A stretch of 64,000 nt of DNA from Apium graveolens (taxonomy: Eukaryota > Streptophyta > Magnoliopsida > Apiales > Apiaceae). Under the pieces are notes generated by a model. The model did not search any database. It worked only from the letters and a program-made list of their open reading frames with translations, and was not told the DNA's origin. A program made the translations under genes and the position numbers. The stretch is from NCBI RefSeq assembly GCF_009905375.1, contig NC_133653.1, positions 64,143,414 through 64,207,413 of the forward strand. Reading direction: 5' to 3'. Positions 32,292 through 43,592 of the stretch are shown piece after piece. The first letter of the stretch is position 1, and each line of letters begins with the position of its first letter.

Positions 32292-33092
32292 TATTGGGAA
32301 TATGTTCTGAACTTGATGATTACATTAACAAAACACCTTAGTAGATTTAACATAGTGAAAAATATAGCACCCGACGGATGATCAATTATAGTCCCGACGG
32401 ATGATTCAATATAGTCCCGACGGATGACTAATTGATATCCATCGGGTGAGTAGCTTATGTAACAATAAGTCATGTAGCACATTTCTGCAAACATCTTTGT
32501 GTAGATTCTGTAGTAGCTTATGAGTCATGTAGACTGCTAGTAGATATGCAAAATAGGTTGATTAAATTTAAATATAAGATGTCTTGTAATTCTGCACAAA
32601 TAAAATGGATTAAAGTAATAAATGGCTACCCGACAGATGATTAACAAAGCTACCTAATGGATGATCAACAAGACAACCCGATGGATGACAACATGTACCC
32701 GACAGATGATCAATTCAAACATCTGTTGACGGTGACAACACAGTCACATGTGTTGGGTGTTTGCCAAAGGAATATGGAAGCCTGTTTTACAGGAAATGAA
32801 GAACAAAGAAGCATTACTATTTCCATGCAAGTTAAGAATGTTTTCAAAGAAGCTGGAATAGAGTAGTGAAGCAGCATGGAGTTTGACTTGATAGTTTTGT
32901 TTTATTATCCTGTCATATTGCTATGTAAACTTGGTGGTATATAAACCAAGTGTAGCTAGTAGAACAAATAACTAAGCAAACACTTTTAGAAGAGAAATAG
33001 AAAAAGTTGTAACTGTTAAGAATTTCTCTGTAGTTTGTTTGTTCACTTATAAAGCAGCTGTGAGACAATTTGTTCTTCACAGAGTTCTTAAT

Positions 33093-33123
<31 letters not shown>

Positions 33124-33340
33124 CTGGTGGATACTTTCAAATCCACCAGAAAGTTTTAAAGACTTGTGTTTTTATTACTTTGTATTTTTGATTTATTTAA
33201 CTTGCGATTCCGTACCTTGCAAATCAAAACACTTATATATATAGTTTGAGTTAGAACATTTTATAGTTCAATAAAAAGCTTACTAGAATTATATTCAACG
33301 CCCCCTTCTGTAATTCTTGCTGCATTGTTAGGGACTAGCA
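32292..33340 (+). repeat. A 3' LTR, complete (1049 bp)
   Basis: Starts TATTGGGAATATG (expected TGTTGGG, one G-to-A change) and ends GGGACTAGCA. Motif copies: CCCGACGGATGA at 32370, 32393 and 32416 (23-bp spacing), an inverted TATCCATCGGG near 32436, and degenerate copies at 32630-32720. TATA box TATATAAA at 32938-32945. It shows the intact target of G1 at 32393-32404. Confidence 0.92.
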
Positions 33341-33427
33341 AATAGGTAGAACAAATTGTTAGGAAGTTAGGATGATGTGTTTAATGTCTCAGTTTCATGA
33401 TATCATTAAAAGGAGCTTATTAACTTA
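33341..33427. other. Short flank of A
   Basis: Nothing recognisable apart from GAGCTTATTAACTTATAAG at 33413, which is repeated in the MITE start 50 bp later. Confidence 0.4.
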
Positions 33428-33515
33428 TAAGTTGTATATTGGCTTTGTTTGGCCATCCCCTTAAAATGAGCTTATTAACTTATAAGCTGTAAGTACTTAT
33501 CGACGAGTGTTTGTC
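33428..33515. mobile_element. MITE-like element, left part
   Basis: GTTTGGCCATCCCCTTAAAA then GAGCTTATTAACTTATAAG is mirrored at the far side of the solo LTR, where the sequence ends CTTATTTTAAG and TTTTTCAAACGGACA (38029-38053). CTTATAAG and ACTTATAAG repeats fill both parts. This TIR style and composition resemble hAT-type MITEs of plants. With the LTR removed the element is about 430 bp. The outer 8-bp target copies could not be identified with confidence. Confidence 0.55.
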
Positions 33516-36500
33516 TATAACATCCCCAAATCCGGGGTCAAGAATCTGGGTCGTCACACAATCCTTCAATCATGTGTAACCTGTATTAACTCAATAATCC
33601 AATAACTCTATATTATAGACCCCCAATCTCTCTCTCTCACACACACACAAGTTATAGCCTTAGAAACGATGTACACAATATAATCTTCCTTTATTACAAC
33701 TCGAATATACTTTACAGGATCTTAAACAATTATTCGTAACCTCTACATGAAGTCACAATAATTATTACTAACACCTTATACCTATCTGGATACTCTGGTC
33801 CACCTGACACAACGCTGCAAGGGTTTCTCCCCATAACTGCAAGCGACTATGTCTCACATCAGCATACTTCTTATCTGTTGTGTTGTGACATTTAAAAGAA
33901 AGCAAGAGTGAGCAATGATGCTCAGCCATAATGTACAAAATAGTTGGAAAATAACTGTTAAAATAATACTCTGTAGTATAAAAGGATGATTTGAAAACTT
34001 GGTGATATACACCTTTTTCTCTTTAAATCAAATCAGATATTTTATATATATCAAAATATCTTTACAAAGCTCTCGATAGTATTATGTACTCAGGAGAATC
34101 GATCTCTTGGTGTTATACACCTCTTTTTAAAATTATGTTTTTTGATTGACTTATTAGTTTGCAAATACCTTAATGGTAAACCCAACCCCTAGTTGGGTTA
34201 CAGTATTGCATCTAAATTTCAATTGGAAGAATATAGGACATTCACTGAAGCCTCCACATACACTGATCAGTCGTAATATAAAAATCTGTAACATTTTTTA
34301 CTAGTAGAAGGACAACACCTTTGTATCCCGGTTATCACCCTTGCCGCATTCGGGCTATGTGTCCCATTTCGAGTATGCACACACTTCACAAGTTCCTGAG
34401 TACACAGAGTACCTTCGCCTGCGGTACCTTTGGTAGTCTCCCTAGTAATCATCGTACTAGAGTCTACCCCTCCAAGTCCTTTGAAGATTCCTATCATATC
34501 TCGAGAACTCGAACCACATCGAAGAACTCGAACCACATCGAAGTTCCCCAAGCGTATTGCTTGTTGATAGAAACAACTTATCTCATGTGTGTATATATGT
34601 ACTTCCGAGAATTTTCGGAGGAAGTATTAAGGTAATGTGAGTTGACCGTTGTCAACAGATAAAGAAATAAGGGGAAGTTTTTTTGAAACTATATTCAAAA
34701 TATTTAAAATACGTCAAGATAATATTTTTGACGATCTGAAATAATTAGAATGATTTTCTGAATATTCAGAATATATTTTTCAAAATAGGTTTTATGAATT
34801 TTAAATCATATTAAATCATTGAATAAATATTTAATAATTAAATAATAATTATTAAATAATTAAACCTCGAATAATTATATTTTAAAAGAATATTTGAATT
34901 GATATTCCTCAACTAATTTATGTTTAAATAAAAGTAATCTTTAATAGATATAAGTAATCGAGTTTGAAATAAATAATTGTTGGAGTATACTACTCCTATT
35001 TAAAAATGAATATCCAAAATAATATTCACTGTTCGAGTGATTAAATATAGTTGAAGGAACACGATCTTTGGAAAGAGTTTTAAATAAATTCGAGGTATTT
35101 AATACTTCGCAAGTTGACATCGAGTCCCTTGGAATAAAATAAATACGGACTTTACTTGTCCAAAACATCTCCGGAATACTTCCGGGTTTTTAAATAATAC
35201 ATATCGACCGACTCTCGGTCTACAATATATATGCAACGCTACTCTCTAGCGTTAACATTTCTCAAATATAAACACCTCCAGAATACTTTCGAGTTTTTAT
35301 AAACTAATACCGACCGACTCTCGGTCTAAATATATATTTCCAATCCGGTATTTTTACTGTACCAAAATTATCATATCTTATGATTCAATATATAACAATT
35401 CGTGAAACACCGTAAAAAATTCATCATGAATATATCGTAGTGTTTAAAAGCAATCACAACACAACCTTTCTAAAAAGGTAGGGTTTGAAAACTTGCCTGG
35501 AGTCTAAGATATGTTTTCCGACTTCCTCTCGTTCAGGGTTTTCTAATCAACAAATATCATAATCTTAATCAGTATTCCTTATCCCATCACCGACTTATAT
35601 TTCTAATAAGTGCAATACTTCATATTTTTCAATATTCAACCGACTCGAAATAAGTATCAATCCTTGGTCGAAACAGACGGTCATAGTGGTCTTCTAGAGT
35701 TGACTTTACCGAATATTACTATTACGCGACTCACACTCTAACATTTTTAATAAATTGAAAAATTAATATTTTAATACTAAACTACCTCGAGGAGCTTCTT
35801 CAGTGCTTTTAATATTTATCATAAAAGTTTTATTTTGATAAAATGAATTTAAATAGGTAAAAAGTATTTTAAAAGTTTGGTCACCTACAGAGTTTTATTA
35901 TTCATACCACTTTCACTAAAACGTTGATTTCTCTCAAAATGTTAACTCAATTGATGCACCATTTTTGCGTGCGCGATCTAGAAAAATTTAGAACATATTA
36001 TTTGAAAATGGTTTTCTGGTAACAGGGGTGAAAATCCCGAATTGGCAGTTTTCTAGAAGTGGGTTGCATTTGGTGTTTTTACTCCACGCGACCTCAGCTC
36101 TGATATTTTTACAAAATTGAAAAATCAATATTTGTACTTGAAATTTTTATGGAAGTTAATAAACTCTATTTTTTACTCTGTGTAAAAGTTTCATGATTTT
36201 TGAATATTCTTAAGTCGATGATTTCTATTTACAAAGTTCGTAATTTGTAGCCGTTTTTGTCGCGTAAATCATTTTTACTAAAACGGTCATAACTTTTGAT
36301 CCGTAAATCAAAATCAAGTGATTAAAGCGTCTAAACGATCCTCATAATATTATATATAATAATAAATGATTTTTTATTATTCAAGAATCTACAGTTTATA
36401 CATTCTGTATTCCTGCAGAAAATATATGGTTACGATTCTCTCGTTTTAAAGACGTTACGCTCGTGACTCGAGTTTCGTTTTCACTCTAATTCATTTATCA

Positions 36501-37706
36501 ACCATAGTCAATCACCATACCATAATTTTAAAACCTTCTCCTCTCAAGAAAATCATGTTGTTGAGGCCACAACATCAACCTTAATAACTAACTAATTAAT
36601 CATCAAGAAAATAACAAATCAACCACAAAAACTAAGTTTACAACTAAGATCTTTAATCTTCGTAAAACTTAAACCTTAAACAAAGTTTGGGTAAGGATTT
36701 ATACCTTTATTAAAAGCTTGTAATATGTTATTCTTGATGGTTGAACCTTGGGAGGACTTGGTTGTGCTTAAGGATCCTAAATCATGCCATGAAAATCAAG
36801 AAAACAAAAAGAGATTTTTGGAGAACTATTCATCACCAACTTTGAGCAAGTATTTGACTATGCTATACTAATCCAATGACCATCAAATTTTTAATGGTCC
36901 TTTTATATGATATGATGAAGCTTTGGTTAAAATTTGGTGATTTTTTAATGGATTGAACATGAGATTTGAATTTTTCTTTCCTTGGTGTTCTTGAAAATCA
37001 GCATGATATTTTTTCTTGAAGAGAGAGAGAGAGAATTTGCTTGGCTTCTTGGATAATTATTATAAAAATAATACTATAGGATCTTGTATATATCTTTTAG
37101 TACAAATAAATCTATCACAATCTTTCTAGGTTCCCTATTTTCCAAGCTATGAACTAGCTTAAGTACCTTGGTTACTATTCCACTACTATTCACTAGCTAG
37201 GTCATCATGTTCTATTAGATAGGCTACTATTCTTGCTAGGTAAGCTCACTATTTGGTTAATAACCATGGTTAGCTTATTACCCTAGTTTGCTTGTATGGT
37301 TAGTTTGGCTTGATACATTTATTTATTCTCTTACGTGTTCTCTCGGTCGCTTATTCGTTTTAGTAATAAATCTTCGTAAACGGTTTCGCAGGGTAAATCC
37401 TTTCTTATACGTCCTTTACATTTTGAAGTCTCGTACTTGGCTTTGAATTTGTAGGATTTTAAATTTGTAACTGTATCGTGATTCTCGTATTCCTTGACGG
37501 TTCGTAGATACGGTCGTTTTTCAAAGTTCATTTTCTTCGAAAACTAATAGCGTTTACATACACGTATTTGGTACGTATAATCACAATATCAACTCAGAAT
37601 CTTAAATTAAAAACTCGTATATGGTGTGGTCGTAAAAGGTTTTACTAAACCACAAGATTACTATTTATAAGAGTCTTTTACCGATTAAAAAAATTGGGTT
37701 TTTACA
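33516..37706 (-). repeat. Solo LTR of a chromovirus, reversed (4191 bp)
   Basis: Plus strand starts TATAACATCCCCAAATCCGG and ends AATTGGGTTTTTACA; reversed, it runs TGTAAAAACCC to GGATGTTATA, as in Tekay-type LTRs. It shares the terminal CCAAATCCGGGGTCA style with the G1 LTR end. Flanking 5-mers TTGTC (33511-33515) and TTGTT (37707-37711) differ by one base, as expected for an aged target duplication. No internal domain follows. The remaining open frames are short and the sequence is AT-rich, so I see no gene in it. GA repeat at 37021-37034. Confidence 0.8.
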
Positions 37707-38056
37707 TTGTTGACCCAACTTATAAGTCAAATTTATAACTTATAAGCTGATAAGTTGAATTTTAATAAAAAAACATACTTTTTCTCAACATATTTCGATT
37801 TTTCGCTTTATAATTAATTTCAGCTTTACAAATATATATTTTTAAATAATAATCTAATCTAAAATTTACGAATTAGAATAATAATATTTAATAATTATTT
37901 TTTAGTTCATTTAAGTAAAAAAATACTGACTTATAAGTAAAATTATCTAAACACTTATATTACTTATAAGTATTTATCTACTTATCACTTATAAGTCATA
38001 TTTTTAATTTAAGTCATAAGTTACTTATTTTAAGATTTTTCAAACGGACACTTTAT
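37707..38056. mobile_element. MITE-like element, right part
   Basis: Contains many CTTATAAG and ACTTATAAGTC boxes and ends near AAACGGACAC. It continues the element begun at 33428. Confidence 0.55.
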
Positions 38057-38908
38057 AGGGCGCATCTTTCCTCTTGAGTAGTATATGATTGATTGAGGCG
38101 GGAAATAATAATTGCATTGATTCATACCAGTGGGGATACTTGAGTCTAGATTTTTTTAATTATTTAATTAATACAATGTATTTGCTTTAGTATAATTTTA
38201 GTTAAACAATCTCTCAATTTTTATTGTGTTACTTACTTAGTTAAATCGAGTCAAAAATTACTAGTAATTAGCAGAGGCGGATTTAGGGGTCATAGGGGGT
38301 CCTTGGCCCTCCTAAAATCATGATACATACCAGGTAATATGCATTTAGTGCAGATTGACAATGTAGCTCAAATAGTAATCTAGTGCTTCAGTTAGGTTAG
38401 ACATCTGCGTTGGAATCACATCTCTTACGTCTCCATTGCATTTGTTACTATTTTTTTGCACTCCCCTTCTAAACTTTTTATGCATAATTCTTTTACATGG
38501 GTTTCTTACGAATCTAAGTGCTTTTACTTAATATTTAGTAATTTTGGTTGTTCATGACATCATGACAGGAGTAATGTTTTTTATAAAAAAATCACAGTTT
38601 TATTATTTCATAACTAAAACTTATGATTTTATTATTATTATTATAAAAACTGGAATCCCTCAAAAACTTTTATGCGTCTGACATTGATAATTGGTATGTT
38701 TGTCTTTTTGGGTAATAAGAAGAACTATCTTAAGTCCTGTGCGATGCACGAGTTTGTTAATATTCAAATAATTTTAAAATTTTATTTATCCAATCATATA
38801 ATAACTTTAATATATTTATATAAATTTATAATAATTATAGATTTCTATAAAAATAATAAAATAATATTAGGAAGAAGTTATGGTCATAATTTAGTAGGAT
38901 AAGTTTTT
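38057..38908. other. AT-rich unassigned sequence
   Basis: No ORF with family resemblance. Two suggestive bits: GGATTTAGGGGTCATAGGGG near 38279, a phrase like those at degraded DNA-transposon ends, and a palindrome GTGCGATGCAC near 38741, as seen in some Helitron-like repeats. Neither is enough for a call. The 76-codon frame at 38672 looks like chance AT-rich coding. Confidence 0.4.
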
Positions 38909-39424
38909 GTTAGGTCTTGAAGTATCGTAGAAGGGGGTTGAATACGATACTCACTAAATTAAAACAATCTTTATGAATGAATAACAGCTTTCTGATTGTC
39001 TTGATGACTATATATTAGCTTGCTGATTGTTTTGCAAACAGCTTGTTGTTTTTCCTGCTAACAGCTTGATGTTTGTTACCGATGACAATAGAACAACTTG
39101 ATGTTTGTCACCTTTTAAGTCATTCTTCTGAATCTTTTGCAGATAAATAATTTAATGTTCAGTTAGTGGCTCTGTGTTCTCAAGAGTGAATGGTGTTTAG
39201 GACATTAAAATAAAGAACACAAGATATTCGTGGAAGTATATATTCATATATAAATCCTCGAGGGTGTTGATACACTCCGATCAATAAATTAATCGGCTAT
39301 AGTTCGAGATCAAAAATATTCTTGCTTCTACAAAAATCAAAAAATTAAATCCTTTACAAAATCTACAATTATTTGTCCAAGGATTTAATTATCAGATAAC
39401 AATTATAATGCCCCTTAAGAATAT
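38909..39424 (-). repeat. Reversed copia LTR fragment
   Basis: Plus strand TGTTAGGTCTTGAAG followed by AGAAGGGGGTTGAATAC is the complement of a copia LTR 3' end (TTCAACCCCCTTCT then ...CTAACA, as in A and B). It is cut at 39424 where the B LTR begins. No primer site is visible next to it, so it is a truncated or solo LTR of another copia family that received B. Confidence 0.65.
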
Positions 39425-39514
39425 TGTAAGGAATATACTATAGGCTTGATGATTATTTACCAAAACACTCTAAGTAGACAAATTAAATGTTAATTTGTAG
39501 CTCTCAACGGATAA
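39425..39514 (+). repeat. B 5' LTR, left 90 bp
   Basis: Starts TGTAAGGAATATAC (A: TGTTGGGAATATG type). It ends CTCTCAACGGATAA, a copy of the B motif in which C inserted. Confidence 0.75.
39510..39514 (+). other. C target-site duplication, left copy
   Basis: GATAA, equal to 53053-53057, and part of the motif CAACGGATAA. Confidence 0.95.
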
Positions 39515-42500
39515 TGTCACACCCCCAACTTAAACAGCAAAGTAAATATAGCTATTACAATATTTTAAAAGAAAAATACACAACCAAATCCAAGATCTTA
39601 CAGTTTAGGGTTTGAAACAGCCCAACACTACCAACTATTACATCTGATTACGAATACCGAGTCCTCACACAACTATTATTACTTATTCTACCTGAGCTCG
39701 AACATAAGCATCAGCATCACAGGTCTTACGGGCAGTCTGCTTGAATCTAACCATAGCTGCTAGCTGTAATATCAGGGTAAAGCAAGAAGTGAGCCAAATG
39801 CTCAACAAGTGCTAACAGTATGACACAAAGCATAAATCGAGATATACTTTTAAGAATGTCAATGGAAAGACATAACTAATGATAACGAGAGATAAAACTA
39901 TGTGAGATGGCATCTTTTTGCTTGTATCAAAACAATTTTAAAAATCATGTCTTAATCAAAATCGTTTTATGACGCTACGGATTACAGCCGGTGATCAGCC
40001 GCGAAGTAATCCCGAACCTCGCTGGGTTCTAAAACATTAACGGGAATCCCTAGGCAACTTTTAAGCCTAATATAAGTGTGGAAAGGACTCGCGTCTCAGT
40101 CCAGATCCACTATTCAAGAAAACATTTATCCCCCTTTGGGACTGAAAACCCATATTTTATTTATTTCAAAAGCTGATGCCGAATTGTAACAAAATCTCTT
40201 TTAACAGTAAACATTTTTATTAAGGGAATATAGATCAACTCGAAACACGGGAAATATGGTACTAAATCTCAGGGCCATGATTCACAAATCTTTACTCTAT
40301 TAGGGTAACCAAAAGGTTTTCATATGTCAGAACTTGGACAGGAAAATATGGTGAGACTAATGGATAATATGAAGGGGTAATTCCAAACTGGGCTTAAAGC
40401 AATGGTTTCTCGTCAAGATACAGGTGTTGGATCATTAAGAAGATAAGCTTCACGAATACTATGGGTGTTAAGGTAATGATCTCTAGCTCAGGATGTATAT
40501 ATATATATATCAGAATTGTCAAGCTTTAGGATAGGAAAGAGGGTATCAATCAATGAGGAATCATGTTGGTAAGTTTTTAACTATCAGAGTTCAAGGTAAG
40601 GTTCTATAGGGGTTCAAGTATCAGGATGAGATATCAATACTTAGGAATCATCATCATGTTAATCAAGAGGATCAATCAAGTAATATAACAACTCTTTATT
40701 TTATCATGGCATTTAATTATCATGAAAAGACTTTTGAACTACTTGCAATACATACTTGAGGGTTCATGGCATCTCTATGTAATTCAAAGATAAGCGAGAG
40801 ATACGCTTGATTTAAACATATCAAAATGACTCAGGATAATTGCATCGATATATATGAACTGTTTATAGTAAATATGAAGGTCAAGTTGAATCACTTGCCT
40901 TGAGATAAGCTGGTCTGGTCTGACTGGTAGGAGTAACTGGAGCTTCACTCGACCTTTATGGCAAGTTTTCCCTCGTCTCGAGATCCTACATAAATAATAA
41001 TAATCTTCATTATAATATATTCTCACCACCTTAACCTATTTACAACTCGAAATTAAACACGGATGGCACTTAGGCCTATACGCACTTAATTTATATCCAC
41101 CTTTATATTTCAAATGCACACACATAGCCACATATTCACATATCATATATTAACACCAAATAACACCATATATACCATAATGCAACACTGGGCTTGGATG
41201 ATCTCGACTCACCACTTAAGTCACTTGGTCGCTAAACTAGACAAAGTCTTCAAATTTTGGCTCCCTAACTCGATGTGCCTTTACTAAATTATCCAAAACC
41301 TATTGACCCTCACTTGTGCCTTTTGCTCTACTGACCTTATACTATCTTACAACTATGGTGGTCGACCTAATACTCACTTCTAAGTGTTCTAAAACTATGT
41401 GATAAGTGATAGTGCTAACTGGTGCAAATTTCGGAATGACAACTATAGTTTCTTGAGTGCATTAGGCACTCTTAAACTACAAGTTTTCCTTCAAAACTTT
41501 TACACAAAACTCTCCTGACCTAAGGGCATCTCACAAGCTTGATGTGGCTCAAGGGCCTGGCTTGGGCCTTCTTGGGCCTAAGCTAAAAGTCCAAGGTTCC
41601 CCCTGTTTTTCTGGGCAGAAAATGCCCTGACTTGAATTAACTTGTGACACATGGTTCTAACTCATATCCTATGAAATATGGTTGGAAAAACTTCTCTGAC
41701 ACTCCCTCTAACTAAGGCCCAATTGTTCCTAATGAGGGCCTACCCATGACATGGTCAATTCTCCCTATTTCTAAGTTACAACAAAACTGTCCCCTCCTGG
41801 ACAGATTTTGTTATTCTACTTGTGCACCTAACCAAATGACATGCAAACCTCCAACCAACTCCTAAAACCTTTTATAAACTCCCAATACTAACTTCTGGTA
41901 GCTTGGGCCTCAAAGTGCACACCAATGACATGGTCAAAACTCACTCTAAACCTCAGTGTACTAAACTGATTTTTTGCAGAAACTATAACTCTCATTTCTC
42001 CAAGGTCTTGACTTGACAAACTCAACTACCAACAACCCAATACTCAAACCAAGACTTAAACATGGTATTCTACTGAACTAACTCCCTTATTCTCAAAATA
42101 ACCTTGGTGAGATCATCCTTACCTTAAGTACAATTATGGCAAAACAAGAGAATCTACACTTCATAAATCACAAATCTTCATGCTTTTGAAACAACAAGGT
42201 ATGCATTTTTATAAGAGATAATCACAAATTATTACCATGCAACAAGAAGCATAAATCAATATTAACACATTATACCTACTGCAATTAAGGCTCACTAACA
42301 AAATCTTTCCAAATGATCAAAATCTTACAACATTCTAAGAGAAATCCTCATGCATGCATGCCTTCGGGTTTTTTAAACCAAAACAACACATTTATAACAT
42401 ATATTCCATCTTAAAATTGACATGCAAGCCTAGCATAAGGTATACCTAGATGATCACTTAGCATGCAAGAAGTTTTATCAAATTTTCACCACAAAATTCA

Positions 42501-43558
42501 AGTCATTATCACATAAACATGCAAGAATTGATCAAAACAACAAGAATGATTTCAAGGACCATTCATTCGGCTCCCATATGGTCATGGCCGAATTAAATGG
42601 ATGGAAATGGCCATTAAATCATCAAGAGTTTCCTTCTCAAGACTTGGCATTTATCCATTCCTTGTAGTCCTCTCAAAAACAACCTTAAATCCATAAGAAT
42701 CAAGATTGTATTTTGAGTTTCACTAAAACCTTTACATACAACCCTTAAACTTAAATTTTCTACTCAAAACTCTTTGAAATATATATGGACAACATGTAGG
42801 GAGCAAGATTACTTGAATATAAGATGGATGTTTGAGTGAAAGAATGGAGAAAAGAAAGGGGATGGGGGCTTCGGCTATGGTGATTGCCGAGAGGGAGGAA
42901 AAACCGAGAGGTGAGGGAGGAGGGAGGGAGGAGAGAGTGAGGGTGGAGTGTGGAGTGGGGAGAATGATCACAACACTTTGTACTTTGGGTTTTTATGATT
43001 TTGATTGATTGAAATAAGTGAGTGGAAATGAGAATTGACAAGATTAACCTTCCCACATACTAAGACCATTTTGCATGCAAGGACAAAGGAGTAATTTGGT
43101 TAGCAAGATGAGAGTTAGTGGGGTTGTAATTGTCCTTTTTAGCCCTTTAGTTGAATAGAAGAGAGTTTGCATGCAAGGTTACTCATGTAATTTGATAAAT
43201 ATGACAACTAAAATTTATAATGATTTATTTTTATAAAATAAAATACAAGTTCAAAAATTATAAAATTTATACCATAAATTAACTTGGATTTTTAGAGACT
43301 TTATAAAATCATTTTCAAAATTTATGAACAAAATAGCTTTTAAAAGAAAAATTTTCCAAAGCTTAGAATATACCTTATAAATCAAAAATAAAGAAATTAA
43401 ATAAACTTTTGCTTTAAAAAATCATATATTACACAAAGCAAATTTATAATGCAGAAATTTTCACTCATACTAGCGTACAATCATTGAATATATATTCATT
43501 TGACTTTAATATTATACCAAATCCACAAACAATATTACATAAAATGTCAGTCGTAACA
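39515..43558 (-). repeat. C left LTR (3' LTR in element orientation)
   Basis: Plus strand TGTCACACCCCCAACTT to CAGTCGTAACA. A purine-rich tract (GAGGGAGGAGGGAGGGAGG near 42914-42932) lies near the U3 side. Open frames such as 42760-43056 minus are repeated in the right LTR and look like translation of CT-rich DNA, not genes. Confidence 0.95.
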
Positions 43559-43573
43559 TCCTCTCCCCCTTAA
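43559..43573 (-). other. C polypurine tract
   Basis: Minus strand TTAAGGGGGAGAGGA immediately before the 3' LTR start TGTTACGAC. Confidence 0.88.
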
Positions 43574-43592
43574 GGGATTCTGTCCCCAGAAT

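Larger units (their letters stand above)
13224..33340 (+). mobile_element. A: Ty1/copia element, SIRE-like, with extra ORF, hosting G1 and T
   Basis: Related LTRs at 13224-14166 (left end cut off by G1) and 32292-33340 flank a primer site, gag, protease, integrase, RT and RNase H in copia order. A second long coding region follows, then a polypurine tract. An extra ORF between pol and the 3' LTR is typical of the SIRE/Maximus lineage. Without T (7.8 kb) the internal part is about 10.3 kb, long even for that group. By eye the LTRs differ by roughly 4-5 percent, more than the G1 or T repeats, in keeping with A being the older host. Many stops and frameshifts make it defective. Confidence 0.9.

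Noticed and set aside
38735..38760. Helitron end based on the GTGCGATGCAC palindrome
   Set aside because: There is no CTRR end, no TC start and no clear A/T insertion site, so the palindrome alone is insufficient.
40784..43056. ORFs of 79-98 codons on the minus strand in the C LTRs (also 50279-52550)
   Set aside because: They recur only because LTRs are duplicated; the products are translations of CT-rich or AT-rich DNA with no family resemblance.
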